Notes: generated by a model from the letters alone, not told the origin. Counted from the first letter of the stretch, positions 9,619-19,785 are shown. The stretch is 64,000 bases of DNA from Symsagittifera roscoffensis (GCF_963678635.1 NC_087066.1:38075755-38139754), one strand, 5' to 3'. Numbers and translations: made by a program.

Positions 9619-10628
9619 TGTTGAAATTGTAATTGTTTCTGTTGGGGGGAAAAAATGTTTTCTATTTCTAATTTAGATAAAGGAATTGTATCAAGTGGGT
9701 CATGAAGGTCAAATATTTGATTTATTGTGTATTTTGAATCGTTTGTTTGTGGTCCTGATAAATTTATTTTATCAGTTAGGTTTTGTTTTTCAATTAGTGG
9801 AAAAAGGTCTTTTTTATGCGAGTGTTGTTTTACTCTTTTTTGTTGGGTGTTATTTTTTATCCATTGTGAATATGGGATTGGTTTAAAAGTTGATGTTCCA
9901 AGTAGGTCAACTTCATAGTGATTATTTTGACAATCTAAATAAAGTGGGAAGTGTTGTAGATTGTTTATCTGTGATTGTTCAACGTCAGTTTTTACTGCAT
10001 ATTTGCATTCTAGTCGGGGTGATGTTTCGTTTTTTGCAAGGTAGAATTTTATATTTTTGGGTATTTCAACTGTGGTTTTACGTGTAAGTAATTCCGGTGG
10101 CGTATTTCGACTTAATGTGTCTGGTAATGCAAGATTCTTTCCTGCTGTCCAAACTACATGTAAGTTTGGAAATTTCATTAGAATTAGTTGAAATCTATAA
10201 ACTCGGTGATTTGGATTAGATTTTTGTGTGAAGAGAAAAATGATTGGTTTGTGATCTGTGAATAGAACTGTTGGATGTTTTGATCCAAGTATCAGAAATT
10301 CATATTCTGTAAGTGTATAGATTATGGCTGTACATTCTCTCATTAGGGTTGAGAGTCTTAGCTCTGCTTGAGTGAATAATCGAGAGTTTGCTGATATAAG
10401 GTTCATTTTGTTTGTACCATTATGTGATTGTAATAACGCTGCGCCGATGCCAAAGTTCGAAGCATCGCACATTGCATAAAATGGTTGATTTGAATCTGGA
10501 ATTGTGTTTGAAATTTGTTCAGTTAGAAGTTTTTTAATTTCTTCAAATCGTGCTTGATGTTCTGTGTTCCATTCAAAATTATTTTGTTGTCTAAGTATAT
10601 TATAAAATGGTCTTAGGTATAATTGCAT
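9615..10628 (-). CDS. pol: Pol segment: RT connection and RNase H
   Basis: This segment continues the gag-pol reading frame after two in-frame TAA codons (10842-10844 and 10647-10649). It begins with the RT-connection sequence (LRPFYNILRQ, WNTEHQARFEEIKKLL). RNase H follows with its acidic residues in YAMCDASNFGIGAALLQ, the Glu in RECTAIIYTL, the Asp in VLFTDHKP, and LPDTLSR at the end. A spacer of about 130 residues leads toward integrase. The first ATG shown (10628) is not a true start. The frame ends at 9615 where the integrase frame begins one base back, so a -1 shift is needed to read into integrase. Confidence 0.85.
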   Translation of the reverse strand: MQLYLRPFYNILRQQNNFEWNTEHQARFEEIKKLLTEQISNTIPDSNQPFYAMCDASNFGIGAALLQSHNGTNKMNLISANSRLFTQAELRLSTLMRECTAIIYTLTEYEFLILGSKHPTVLFTDHKPIIFLFTQKSNPNHRVYRFQLILMKFPNLHVVWTAGKNLALPDTLSRNTPPELLTRKTTVEIPKNIKFYLAKNETSPRLECKYAVKTDVEQSQINNLQHFPLYLDCQNNHYEVDLLGTSTFKPIPYSQWIKNNTQQKRVKQHSHKKDLFPLIEKQNLTDKINLSGPQTNDSKYTINQIFDLHDPLDTIPLSKLEIENIFSPQQKQLQFQH

Positions 10629-10841
10629 TTTATAGACATATTTACTTTAAAAATTCAACATTCCAAGGAATTCTTGGATTTTCTTTTTGTTTGTTGGTGG
10701 TTGGAGTTTTTGAATAGCATCAATGCGTGATTTTAATGGGGTGATTGTTTTTCTTTCTATATTATGTCCTAAGAATTTTATTCTTGTCAAAAAGAAGTGT
10801 GATTTATCGGGGGCGGCCTTCAGATTTTCGTTCTGAAGTAT

Positions 10842-13800
10842 TTAGTGATATTGTTCTAAAACATTGAACATTTCTTCTTTAGTCTGTGATTGCATAAAAA
10901 CATCGTCTAAATAGGTGATTGCGTTTTTCTTGAGTATTAGTGGTCGAAAAATTTTGCTCATAAAAGCTGAAAATGCTGCTGGTCCTATGGATATTCCATA
11001 GAATAAGCGGTTGAATTCATACTGTTGGTTTCCAATAACAAATTGTGTTAAACGTCGCGATTGTTCATCTAATGGCATTTGATTGTATGCACTATTCATA
11101 TCTGCGGTTGTAAAGTATTTTCCGTTTATTTTTGTTAAAATAACTTGTATTGGTTCAATAGGCCAATTACACTTTGATTCATCTATGAGTGAGTTGAGGT
11201 ATCTAGCGTCGAGAACGATTTTTAATGATTCTCCTTTGGCTAGAATGATAACAGGGTTGATAAATGTGTTACCTTTTGGTTGTTCTTTTTTATTTACTGG
11301 TGAGATTATATTGTATTGTTCTAAAATATCGAGTAATCTGTTCACTTTATCGTGTAAATGAATTGGTACTTTACTTGCTCTTTGTTTTTTGAAAACTGCG
11401 TCCGGTTTTAATGGGAGATGTAGTGATGAGCTGATTTTGCCAACATCAAATTTGGATTTTGCATAGACTGATGAATATTTAATTAGCTGTTTGGCTAATT
11501 TTTCAAATTCGTCTTGTGTTATTTGTGAATGTTGGAAATTAAACATTGTTAAAAATTTCTGTTGATTCTCTGTGTAGTTATTTATGTTGAACGTCGGTTT
11601 GAAATATGGGGTTTTTGTGAAATAATCCGTATTTCTTTTTTCGTTACTTATTATATTATTTATGGATAATTCTTCATTAAGAATTGTGGATTGACAAATA
11701 TCTAATAATTGGAGTATATTATTTACGCGATATGCTTTTTCGTGTATTGGTGATATTGTAGCGTTGGTTTCGCAATAGCCTAAAAGTCCTAAAGGTAGTG
11801 TTACTTGATAGGGTGTATTGTTGTATACATGTAGAGAAATAATATCTGAATTCGAGTTTTTCAAATATTTTATGGATGAAATTGTGATTTTGAAAAACTT
11901 ATGGATAGGTTTGAATTCAAAATCTGACATATAGAGTTGTTGTTTGTTTTGTTTTTTATCATATTGGTGAACTTGTTTTATTGAAAAATTATATATGTTT
12001 CCTGATAGTGGTTTCAGGTGTTTTCTTTGTTGGTTATATATTGGATAAAATTTTGAAAAGAATGGTGGTTGTTTGTTTAATCTTTGAAAAAATGTTAGGG
12101 ATGTGTCTTTTGCTTTTGTGTATTTATCTTTGATTAGTATTTTACCGTTTAATATGTTGATTGTTGGTATATATTTAGAGATAAATGGTATTCCAATGAT
12201 ATTGTGTTTAATATCAGTGATATGGAATATTTGTTTAAATGGTTTAGTTAAAATTTTATTTTGCTCCATTGTTCTTGTGGGGAGAAGAAATAATTGAATT
12301 TTTCCATAGTTTACCAATGTTGATCCTTGTGCTGTTGCTAGTTTACTGGAGGTTTCAAGAGGTGTTAGCTTTGGGTGTAAGGTTTTTATTTCATTCCATG
12401 TGGGAATGTTTATTATATTTGATTCTGCTCCTGAATCAATCAGAAAATCAATTTCAAGATCTGGTGGTTGAAATTCTTTGCTTCTTGGACTTTCTAAAAG
12501 AAATGGTATTGTCCAAATTTTTTCTTTGGGTTGTTCTTTTTGTATGTTTTGATAGATGTGATTTGTATTCAAGCATTTTGTTTTGTCATTTTCATTGGGT
12601 TGATTTGTAGTGTTAATTTCATTAGTTTTTTGCGTCGTCGGTGTGGAATGGATGGGTTCAATATAATAATTGTGAAGGAGTTCTGATTGATTTTCATATA
12701 TGTGTGATGAAAATGGTTGTTCATATATAATAGGTTCATAGTCATTTTCGACTTCTATCATATTGATGGAGATAGTGTTTTCTGTTTCACTTTCTGAGTC
12801 TGATGATTCACAGTTTATTTGATTGAGTTGTAACACATCATTTACTGTGTCGTCAATACCTGGAGGGTCTGATGTTGTTTCTGGATTTGATTGTACTTGA
12901 TTTATATTCCTTTGATGTTTAGGTGTACTACTTCTATGGCGATTATTAGAATTATTATAATGGTTATTATTCCTATGTGGTGATTGGGAATAATTTCTAT
13001 AACGATTATTATAACTTGAATGTCGATTTTGTGAATTATTTCGTGATCTGTTTTGGTAATTATTGTTTGGTCTGTTATAGTTTGATCTATTATATGAGTT
13101 ATTCCTTGATCGATTGTTCGGGTAATTCTGGTTTCGGTTGTTTGAATAACTTCTATTCCGATTATTGGAGTAGTTTCTATTCCTATTGTATGATGAATTT
13201 CGTGATTGATTGTTTGGATAGTAATTATTTCTTGATTGGGAATTAGATCTAGAAACAAATCGTGTTGTATTTGAATTTGATCTGGAGTAGTTATTTCGAC
13301 TATTTGGTCTATTGTAGTGATTTTGTGATGAATTTTGCGTATTTCTTCGTTCTGGTGATCTTCCTCTATAACTTGAGTTATATGGTGATTGATTTCTTGT
13401 ATAATTTGTATTGTTCGGGAGTGGTTTTCCTGAACTGTTGTTGCTGTACACAGTTTTGTTCGGTAGATTTTGATCTTTTTTCATGTATTGATAGAATGAT
13501 TTATTTGGTTCTTTATATTTTTGAGGTTTATTTTGATTGTCTTGCTGTTTTTGTCTACATTCAGAAATACTATGTCCGTATCGTCGGCAATAATTACACC
13601 ATTTTTTGAAAGATGGTTTGCCTTTAAAGTTTGGATGTTTTTCGTAAATATTGAGTATTTCAGTGATTTTTTCAACGAGGTCTGTATCTGATTCCTGTAT
13701 ATTGTTGATACTTGTGGTATTTGTTTCGATTCGGTTAACATATTGTAATTTCAGATTTTCTGTTTCTTCGAGTTTCATTGTGATTTCTGCTTGTTCTAGT

Positions 13801-14318
13801 TTGTCTACTAGTTTTCGAAAATCTAAATCGGGTTCTCGAATTGAAGAAGGATGGGATGCTCTCTTTTTTATTGCTATTTTTCTTAATTGCGGTGTTAAGG
13901 TCATCATTAAGATTTCTGTCATCTTTGTGTTTTTATAGTCGTGTGTATTTAATGAATATGCTTTTCGAACTAGTGTTTCGATGCGTACTGCTAATTGCTT
14001 GATGGTTTCATTTGGTAATCTGCGAATTTCATTACATAAAACTCTTTGTTGTTGTTTGTTTCTTTCGGAGTCAAACATTTTTGAAAATTCTTGTGTAAAC
14101 CTTTTCCAATTTGATTTTATTTCTATAGGCAATACTGAAAACCATTTTTGGGCTGCGCCGTCTAAAGTTGTTTGTATCAACGCTGTGCGTCGATGTATCC
14201 AGTTTTGATGTAGTGGCGTATTAATTGGTTCAGGTCCTATATTTAAAATCAAATTTGCTGTTACTGCATTTAAATAGTCTTCTACAGAATATTCAGGGTC
14301 TGTTCCTGTGAATACCAT
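10842..14318 (-). CDS. gag-pol: Gag-protease-reverse transcriptase polyprotein
   Basis: The 1158-codon ORF starts with a retrotransposon Gag domain (around residues 1-170, with GAAQKWFSVLP and WKRFTQEFSKMF). Next comes one CCHC zinc knuckle of pattern CX2CX4HX4C near residue 240 (CNYCRRYGHSISEC), then a long Asn/Arg/Ser/Tyr-rich low-complexity stretch. A retropepsin-like protease follows with the active-site motif LIDSGAESN. The C-terminal third is reverse transcriptase: motif A TADMNSAYNQ, motif B region GISIGPAAFS and catalytic YLDDV. The ORF stops at TAA 10842-10844, inside the polymerase rather than at a domain edge. The same frame stays open beyond it, with conserved-looking RT thumb sequence (FLGHNIERK, FLGMLNF), to a second TAA at 10647-10649. 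The stop is therefore a break or error, not the natural end. Gag and Pol share a single frame. Confidence 0.9.
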   Translation of the reverse strand: MVFTGTDPEYSVEDYLNAVTANLILNIGPEPINTPLHQNWIHRRTALIQTTLDGAAQKWFSVLPIEIKSNWKRFTQEFSKMFDSERNKQQQRVLCNEIRRLPNETIKQLAVRIETLVRKAYSLNTHDYKNTKMTEILMMTLTPQLRKIAIKKRASHPSSIREPDLDFRKLVDKLEQAEITMKLEETENLKLQYVNRIETNTTSINNIQESDTDLVEKITEILNIYEKHPNFKGKPSFKKWCNYCRRYGHSISECRQKQQDNQNKPQKYKEPNKSFYQYMKKDQNLPNKTVYSNNSSGKPLPNNTNYTRNQSPYNSSYRGRSPERRNTQNSSQNHYNRPNSRNNYSRSNSNTTRFVSRSNSQSRNNYYPNNQSRNSSYNRNRNYSNNRNRSYSNNRNQNYPNNRSRNNSYNRSNYNRPNNNYQNRSRNNSQNRHSSYNNRYRNYSQSPHRNNNHYNNSNNRHRSSTPKHQRNINQVQSNPETTSDPPGIDDTVNDVLQLNQINCESSDSESETENTISINMIEVENDYEPIIYEQPFSSHIYENQSELLHNYYIEPIHSTPTTQKTNEINTTNQPNENDKTKCLNTNHIYQNIQKEQPKEKIWTIPFLLESPRSKEFQPPDLEIDFLIDSGAESNIINIPTWNEIKTLHPKLTPLETSSKLATAQGSTLVNYGKIQLFLLPTRTMEQNKILTKPFKQIFHITDIKHNIIGIPFISKYIPTINILNGKILIKDKYTKAKDTSLTFFQRLNKQPPFFSKFYPIYNQQRKHLKPLSGNIYNFSIKQVHQYDKKQNKQQLYMSDFEFKPIHKFFKITISSIKYLKNSNSDIISLHVYNNTPYQVTLPLGLLGYCETNATISPIHEKAYRVNNILQLLDICQSTILNEELSINNIISNEKRNTDYFTKTPYFKPTFNINNYTENQQKFLTMFNFQHSQITQDEFEKLAKQLIKYSSVYAKSKFDVGKISSSLHLPLKPDAVFKKQRASKVPIHLHDKVNRLLDILEQYNIISPVNKKEQPKGNTFINPVIILAKGESLKIVLDARYLNSLIDESKCNWPIEPIQVILTKINGKYFTTADMNSAYNQMPLDEQSRRLTQFVIGNQQYEFNRLFYGISIGPAAFSAFMSKIFRPLILKKNAITYLDDVFMQSQTKEEMFNVLEQYH

Positions 14319-14330
14319 TAAAAGTTTATT

Positions 14331-14720
14331 TTATGTTATTGATGATCCACTCATAAGGTATGGATTCATTGTCATTTGTAATGATTCTGCTGCATTTGGC
14401 ATTTGAGAAAAATTTGAAAGTTGATTTCTTGTTATTTCGTGTTGTTGAAGATAATATGGGAGTGGTATTTCATTTTGCATTTGTGTCGGTTGATACGAGT
14501 GTGTGATCATTGGGTTTTGTTGCTGAATTGGTTGAAAATATTGTGTATTAATTGGGTTTTGTTGCTGAATTTGTTGTTGATTTTGTGTATCAATCGGTTG
14601 TGGAGAAAAAATTCTATGATTTGTATGTGGTTTCTGTACTCCTTGTCCACGATATTCTTGATTATATGGTGCAAATATATCTGGTTGTAAAAAATCATCA
14701 TCTGAGGATAAGTAATCCAT
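14331..14720 (-). CDS. Gln/Asn-rich small ORF preceding gag-pol
   Basis: This 129-codon ORF is dominated by Gln, Asn, Pro and Tyr. It contains an imperfect internal repeat built on QPIQQQNPMxTxxYQP (about residues 40-80), matching a DNA repeat of about 51 bases at 14510-14590. It lies 12 bases upstream of the gag-pol start and 45 bases after the 453-codon ORF, so it is part of the same colinear array. Low-complexity QN-rich composition suggests a disordered, possibly self-associating segment. No family is recognised, and it could be the N-terminal part of Gag separated by a short non-coding gap. Confidence 0.45.
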   Translation of the reverse strand: MDYLSSDDDFLQPDIFAPYNQEYRGQGVQKPHTNHRIFSPQPIDTQNQQQIQQQNPINTQYFQPIQQQNPMITHSYQPTQMQNEIPLPYYLQQHEITRNQLSNFSQMPNAAESLQMTMNPYLMSGSSIT

Positions 14721-14765
14721 TTGATAAGATGTTTGTTTTTTATTTTTATTTTGTTGAAAAAATGG

Positions 14766-16127
14766 TTAGTTTTCAGTACGATCCTGTGAAGGATGTAAAT
14801 TTGTTTGAAAGTTTACTGAATTAGTTTGTGCCATTGGGTTATCCCAGTTTCGAGATCTTGTATAATTATTAAAAATTTTTCGTGGGGGATAGTTTGTTTT
14901 TGATGGATGTGTGTAATTATAATTATGTTCTGCAAAATTGTTTCTAGTGAACGTTTTACGTGTTTTTGACGGTATTGTCATGGGTCTGTATGTTTGATAA
15001 TCCATGTGTGAATATTTTGGGGCAACCGAAGGTTTAACGGTTGATTGTAAGGTTACTTGTGTTTGTGAAGGGTTTGTATTTCTTGGTGTTGTTAAATTTG
15101 GACGTATTGGTGAAATACTTTGTTGTGTAGTTGTTGTGTGTACGATTTCTTCATTTATGAAGTGTGATGGTGTCTGGATATCTTGTTGAGTGAGATTTCT
15201 AGTTCCATTGAGGTTTTCATTGTGTATAACTGTGGAGTTTAAACTATTATTTTGCATATCAGGTAAAAATGTATTATAGTTTAATGGTGTTGCATCAATG
15301 GTTAATGGTATTACTCTTACACAATCTCTTAGATAAGATATCGTACTTATTGCTTGACTTGAGATTGATTGTGGGAAGTTTATGAATGCGGGATGAGACC
15401 ATTCGGGGTCCCAAACATAGTCTGATTGTTCTGTGATGGCAGTATCATCGTTTGAGTTTTGGGGTCTAAAATTTTTTCTTGCTTGTGAAATTAAATCAAT
15501 ATTATGTGTGAAATAATCTATTATGAACCATGCCAAAATTTTTTGTAAGTCGTGTTTTGTATGTTGTGAAACTTCATCTTTCGTGAAATTTTCTTTAATT
15601 ATATTTAGAAAACTAGAGAGTAGTGTGATTTCATGTCGTACTCTTATATGTTTAGATGTTTCTGTCGGTGAAACATTTGTGATTGGGATTTCGTTTTCTA
15701 ATATCGAGATATAACTATATATTATTGCAAAAACTTCATTGGTGAATATGGAGTTTGCTCTTTGTGAGTTATGATATTGTATGCTTTTTATATATTCTGA
15801 GAATACTTTTGAGAATTCTAAATCAAGGTCGTCTGTTTGAATTACATATTTGCTGTGATTCTGGTTTGGTGAGTTGAATTCTATGGAGTAGATTCCGTAT
15901 TGTTGTGTTAAGTTACATATATCTTTCAAATAGTGATCGATAATTTGTCTTTTGATTTTTACATCTGGGAACTCTGTTTTACATGGACTGATTCCGGGTT
16001 CAAACAAATTTAAGAGTAAATTTTTGCAAAATATATGCTGTCCTCTATCAGTGGTTGCATCTACGATAAAGGGGAAGATATCATCATCATCTGGACTTTC
16101 TTCACCTGGGGTGTGTGTTGAGCTCAT
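14766..16127 (-). CDS. Unknown 453-residue retroelement protein, possibly structural
   Basis: The ORF begins with an acidic N-terminus (GEESPDDDD), continues as a predicted helical region of about 230 residues, and ends in a long Thr/Asn/Gln/Pro-rich tail with scattered Arg/Lys. A globular N-terminal part followed by a basic disordered tail resembles Gag-like architecture, but no zinc knuckle or known Gag motif is visible, and a Gag domain already exists in the large downstream ORF. It overlaps the 155-codon ORF at its start and ends 45 bases before the next ORF. The role is unassigned. Confidence 0.55.
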   Translation of the reverse strand: MSSTHTPGEESPDDDDIFPFIVDATTDRGQHIFCKNLLLNLFEPGISPCKTEFPDVKIKRQIIDHYLKDICNLTQQYGIYSIEFNSPNQNHSKYVIQTDDLDLEFSKVFSEYIKSIQYHNSQRANSIFTNEVFAIIYSYISILENEIPITNVSPTETSKHIRVRHEITLLSSFLNIIKENFTKDEVSQHTKHDLQKILAWFIIDYFTHNIDLISQARKNFRPQNSNDDTAITEQSDYVWDPEWSHPAFINFPQSISSQAISTISYLRDCVRVIPLTIDATPLNYNTFLPDMQNNSLNSTVIHNENLNGTRNLTQQDIQTPSHFINEEIVHTTTTQQSISPIRPNLTTPRNTNPSQTQVTLQSTVKPSVAPKYSHMDYQTYRPMTIPSKTRKTFTRNNFAEHNYNYTHPSKTNYPPRKIFNNYTRSRNWDNPMAQTNSVNFQTNLHPSQDRTEN

Positions 16128-16569
16128 TTTTTCGTTTGATGACTGTTAATATGTAATTATCAATGTGTCTAATTGGTTGATTCCAATTGTATAAATGTAC
16201 TGGTTTGTGTTTATATTGCTTTTTTATTCTTCTTTTTCCTCTTTTTGATGAATTTGAAGTTGTTTCTGAGTCGGAAAAATATAATTGATCGTGAATGGGG
16301 CAATTTTTATCTATAGATTCTTTTAATTTATAAAGTTCGTCTAAACTGCTGGTTTCTGATTCTGAAAATGCGTTGCGGTTTTTGGAAAATCTTTTTCGTG
16401 TAATTTGTCTTTGTTTGGTTATTATTTTTCTTTTTAGTGTTTGTCGTTTTGTTCTGATATATCCAACTGTTTGTGTGTGTGGTGTGATTACAAGATCGTA
16501 TTTTTTGTTATCTATTTCACAATTGTGTAAAACGATTGTTTGTTTATTTCCTAGGTTTTTAAATGACAT
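16102..16569 (-). CDS. Small basic protein, first ORF of the retroelement
   Basis: This 155-codon ORF starts ATG-TCA-TTT and is the 5'-most ORF of the element. It is strongly basic in its middle, with RTKRQTLKRKIITKQR around residues 39-54 followed by TRKRF, and basic again near the end (RGKRRIKKQYKHK). A Ser/Glu-rich stretch separates the two. Such a layout would suit a nucleic-acid-binding or nuclear-targeted accessory protein, but no family is recognised. Its 3' end overlaps the next ORF by 26 bases in another frame, which supports both being genuine. It has the same low-G coding composition as the rest of the element. Confidence 0.5.
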   Translation of the reverse strand: MSFKNLGNKQTIVLHNCEIDNKKYDLVITPHTQTVGYIRTKRQTLKRKIITKQRQITRKRFSKNRNAFSESETSSLDELYKLKESIDKNCPIHDQLYFSDSETTSNSSKRGKRRIKKQYKHKPVHLYNWNQPIRHIDNYILTVIKRKNELNTHPR

Positions 16570-16668
16570 AAGGTTTAGGATGACGGATGCAAAAGGTTGT
16601 TAAATGATTTCTATTACTTAGACTGTTAGTCCTTACGATTTTTTGGTTAGCCTAACCTGGGTCTATTT

Positions 16669-17040
16669 GTTCAGGGTTGGGGAGAAAAGTATATCGATTC
16701 CGAAGAATGATTTTATACTTTCTCGTGGCTAGTATAAGCTAAGGTGTTAACTTACTTAATCTTACTTAAGGGTAGTGATTGTGTTCAGGGTTGGAGAATA
16801 GTAAATCGATCCACAAGGTTCAGGTATAATTAGAACGCGAGTAGTTCGTTAGATACTATTTTAAACTTACTAAGTCTAAGATTTATCCTGGGTCTGGTAA
16901 GAGGGGGGATCAAGTGAAGGATGAATAACCGAAGTTCTTCACTGTTTATCCTAATTTGAATGATTAGTTTTGTTCAAAAATTTCTGTTAGTCCTGGGTTT
17001 TTAGAAAGGGTTGGATAGTGAATCGACGTTTGAGGTCGTT
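16669..17040 (-). repeat. Three imperfect repeats in the 5' flank of the retroelement
   Basis: A phrase close to GTTCAGGGTTGGRGARAAGT followed by an ATCGAT-like core occurs near 16669 and 16779, with a more diverged form near 16997-17027. Together with the GT-rich composition this suggests leader or regulatory sequence of the retroelement rather than host DNA. No promoter element is certain. Confidence 0.4.
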
Positions 17041-17084
17041 AGACACTAGCTAAGTGGGTGGGGGAGAACAAAATTGTTCTTTTT

Positions 17085-17209
17085 GATCCAGGAGAGGCCT
17101 TGATGATCAAGTTTTAAATTTAATTAAATAGAAAATGATTTAAGATCCAAGGATGAGCCTTGATGATCTGATTTTAAATTTAAGTGAATTGAAGTTTAAA
17201 ATGATTTAA
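17085..17209. repeat. Tandem duplication of a ~60 bp unit
   Basis: Two units, 17085-17143 and 17144-17209, share GATCCA, then CCTTGATGATC, then TTTTAAATTTAA and end in AATGATTTAA. The units differ by small substitutions and a short insertion. Nothing suggests coding. Confidence 0.7.
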
Positions 17210-19785
17210 ATTTGTGTAGAGAAAAAATTTAGTGTTTTTATGATATTAGTGAGCTTATGAATGCTGTTACGTTTAGGTGATGAAGCTGGAACAACAGGAT
17301 GATTTATAATTACTAACCATTTATTGTCATGCTACTAATTTTTATTTTGATTTTTCAATAAATATTTTTCAAACATGTTTTGTATATTACTGCAGAATTT
17401 TAGGAAAACGATTTGAGATCTCCTTATCAATCGTTATTGTTTATTAATAATTTGGTTTAGCGCCTGAAATGATTTTGAAGATTGACTTCAAGATTTTATG
17501 TTTGCAAATGAAAATCTAAATTCATTGCTAGTAGTATTCTAAATACAAAAGTTTGTGTTGGCTTTTGCCGAACTATCATATAATTATATGGTAGGTTTCT
17601 ACTTTGTCGTATGTCGTCTCTGGTTCGAGGTCTTCTTGCAATTCCGGGTAGTTCTCTTATCGTTCGGAATATTGGCTTTGATCTATTGAGTCGTAGAGAC
17701 ATTTCGATTAAATTATTGTCGTGTAACATTTTAAAAATGTTTTGTCTAAATTCTAATCTATTTTTGGTTAATTCTAAGCTATTAAGGTCTTGTTCGAGAC
17801 TTATGGTCGCACCAGATGAGTTAGGACCGAAGTGTATAACTCATAGAGTAATTTCGGATAGGGTACACCGTCTGCTCGTCACGCTATCTTATTTTCGGCC
17901 GGATAGATTCGTGCAACTTCTTAGTCTAATACCAATCCTAATCTTACTCTTATACTACCTAGTCTCAGGTTGTTTAACTAGTCTCTGCTATGCTCAATAG
18001 ATCTAGGGTATACTGGTTTATTGCGGTTGCTGAAGTCTTCTTGGAGAGTCAACTAATTTCTAAGTTAAATTCAAATCTCTCTGGTGCTGAAATTACAAGT
18101 AATTCCAGCACTTACAAATAAGTGGGTTGTTAGTTGTATGGATCATGATTGGTTAATATTAAATACTTTACAGTGGTAAAATATCTAATTTATCCAATCA
18201 TAAAATGTAGTTTAAATCAGGTTCCAATAGTCTGTCTCACATAAAAAAAAGAGTTGATTTTAAAAGAATTTTGTTAAAGTAATCGTGTGTTGAAAAATTG
18301 AAAAAAGTTTGATGCAGTTCTTATAGAAACATAAAAAAAATTCATGCTACACAAATTGCGAGTTTCTTTTTCATAAGTAACAGATAAAAATGAGACAAAA
18401 AAGTGAAATTTTGGTCAAAACATCGTGATCCAAAAATCCACAAGGTACCAAAAACGTTGCAAAAAACCTTAGAACCAAGCAGCATGATTATTAGGAAAAT
18501 ATGATGCTCTTAAAACGCACTAATAAAAAATTATTAAGTTATTGAATTTACTTAATACAAAACTTTTAAACAGTTACTACAAAAACAACCTCCAGAAATC
18601 CTATAAAAACCCTGAAAAGAAGTTTTAACCCATAAAACTTATTCAGTAAACCCAAAATTATCTTATCAAATAAGAAATTGTTACGCAGCGGTAAGAGAGA
18701 TGAATCACAATGAAAAACAGTAACAAATAAACACGCTGGAATAAGAAAAAAAATGATGAGAAAAATTTGCGAAAACTCTCAGCCAGAAACAAAAACGGTC
18801 TTGGATGTTGTGCATCATTCGTCAAATACCTTGATAGAGAGAACAGTCAAGTCAAAATTGCAACAAAAACTTTGTAAACTAATGTTTTTTTAAACATACT
18901 AAAACATTATAACTTTACACTTTGCCATCAACTTCAATGGGTTCAAAACGAAATTGTTCAAACCAAAATATGAGGCCCCGAGGCTCAAAACTAAAACTTT
19001 TTCGAACAAAAAAATAAGTCCGATATGCACTCAAATGAAAAATTGTTACATTTTTTTCAATCGTTTTTAAATCTTTCTTTTTAACCCAAAATGTTCGGCA
19101 CGTATAAAAAGAAAAAAGCCATAAGCTAAATGTACGCTCGTCATTATTGGATTTTAAAAAATTTTCAAAAACTATTCAAAAGTTATCAATATAAAACACC
19201 CGCAAATAAGCCGCCAAATTTCCGACAAAATTCTTAAAGCCTGCAAAAACAATTATTCAAATCTGGGTTGTTTTCAGCAGTAGACAAGTATCATTTCAAT
19301 ATCTCTAATCTCAGAACTACTTGAAAATGCTGTTAAAAACTGAACTTGGCCAGGAGTGAGATCCTATAAATTTGCAGAACCTGTGACCAAAGTTTTTTAC
19401 GAGAAAAGTTTTTTACGAGCCTTGCGCAGGAAAGATTCACATAAGTGTTTTTTTTTCGGTTAAACCTTTTATCTGCGAATTGGCGGGGTAGTTTTTAAGA
19501 AGTTTATGAAATTAAGTTTAAAAAACAGGCTATTTTGAAGCCATAACTTTTTTCTACCAAATTTAGGAAATAACCACTTGAGGAGGGGAGATTACCATGG
19601 TTTGTTCTCTTGCTTGAAACCTTCATCTCAGATTTGTGCATTCAAGAGAAAAAAACTTTAAAACAATTATAGATCATAAATTCCCCTACTGAAACATTCG
19701 AAGGCCGTGGAACGTGAGGTAAAATGAAAAGTGAAGGCAAAATATGCAGGCACATAGAAGAGCAGCCGGTTTGTCCAGTCATGGT
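17210..19785. other. No gene seen
   Basis: AT-rich DNA. The retroelement-like strand skew fades by about 18.2 kb. An open stretch at 17611-18000 (plus) and its antisense have no recognisable domain. Beyond 18.2 kb the sequence is A-rich non-coding DNA with no supported element. Confidence 0.35.

Larger units (their letters stand above)
1319..16569 (-). mobile_element. Large Ty3/gypsy-like (metavirid-like) retroelement with env and accessory ORFs
   Basis: About 15 kb of tightly packed, colinear minus-strand ORFs contain gag, aspartic protease, reverse transcriptase, RNase H and integrase in Ty3/gypsy order, followed by an env-like gene. Additional ORFs lie on both sides: three before gag, three between integrase and env, and one (split) after env. 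ORFs overlap or nearly touch (ATGA at 3125-3128 and at 7058-7061). The coding strand is low in G throughout; in 14461-14520 the plus strand has 18 G but only 5 C. Internal stops (TAA at 10842, 10647 and 5624) and two frameshifts argue for a decayed copy or sequence errors. LTRs, primer-binding site and polypurine tract were not located, so the true ends are unknown. The coding length is well above the 5-8 kb usual for the family. Confidence 0.85.

Noticed and set aside
1..18000. LTRs for the retroelement
   Set aside because: Compared 1-1300 with 16.6-18 kb by eye and found no shared long sequence, so no LTR is called.
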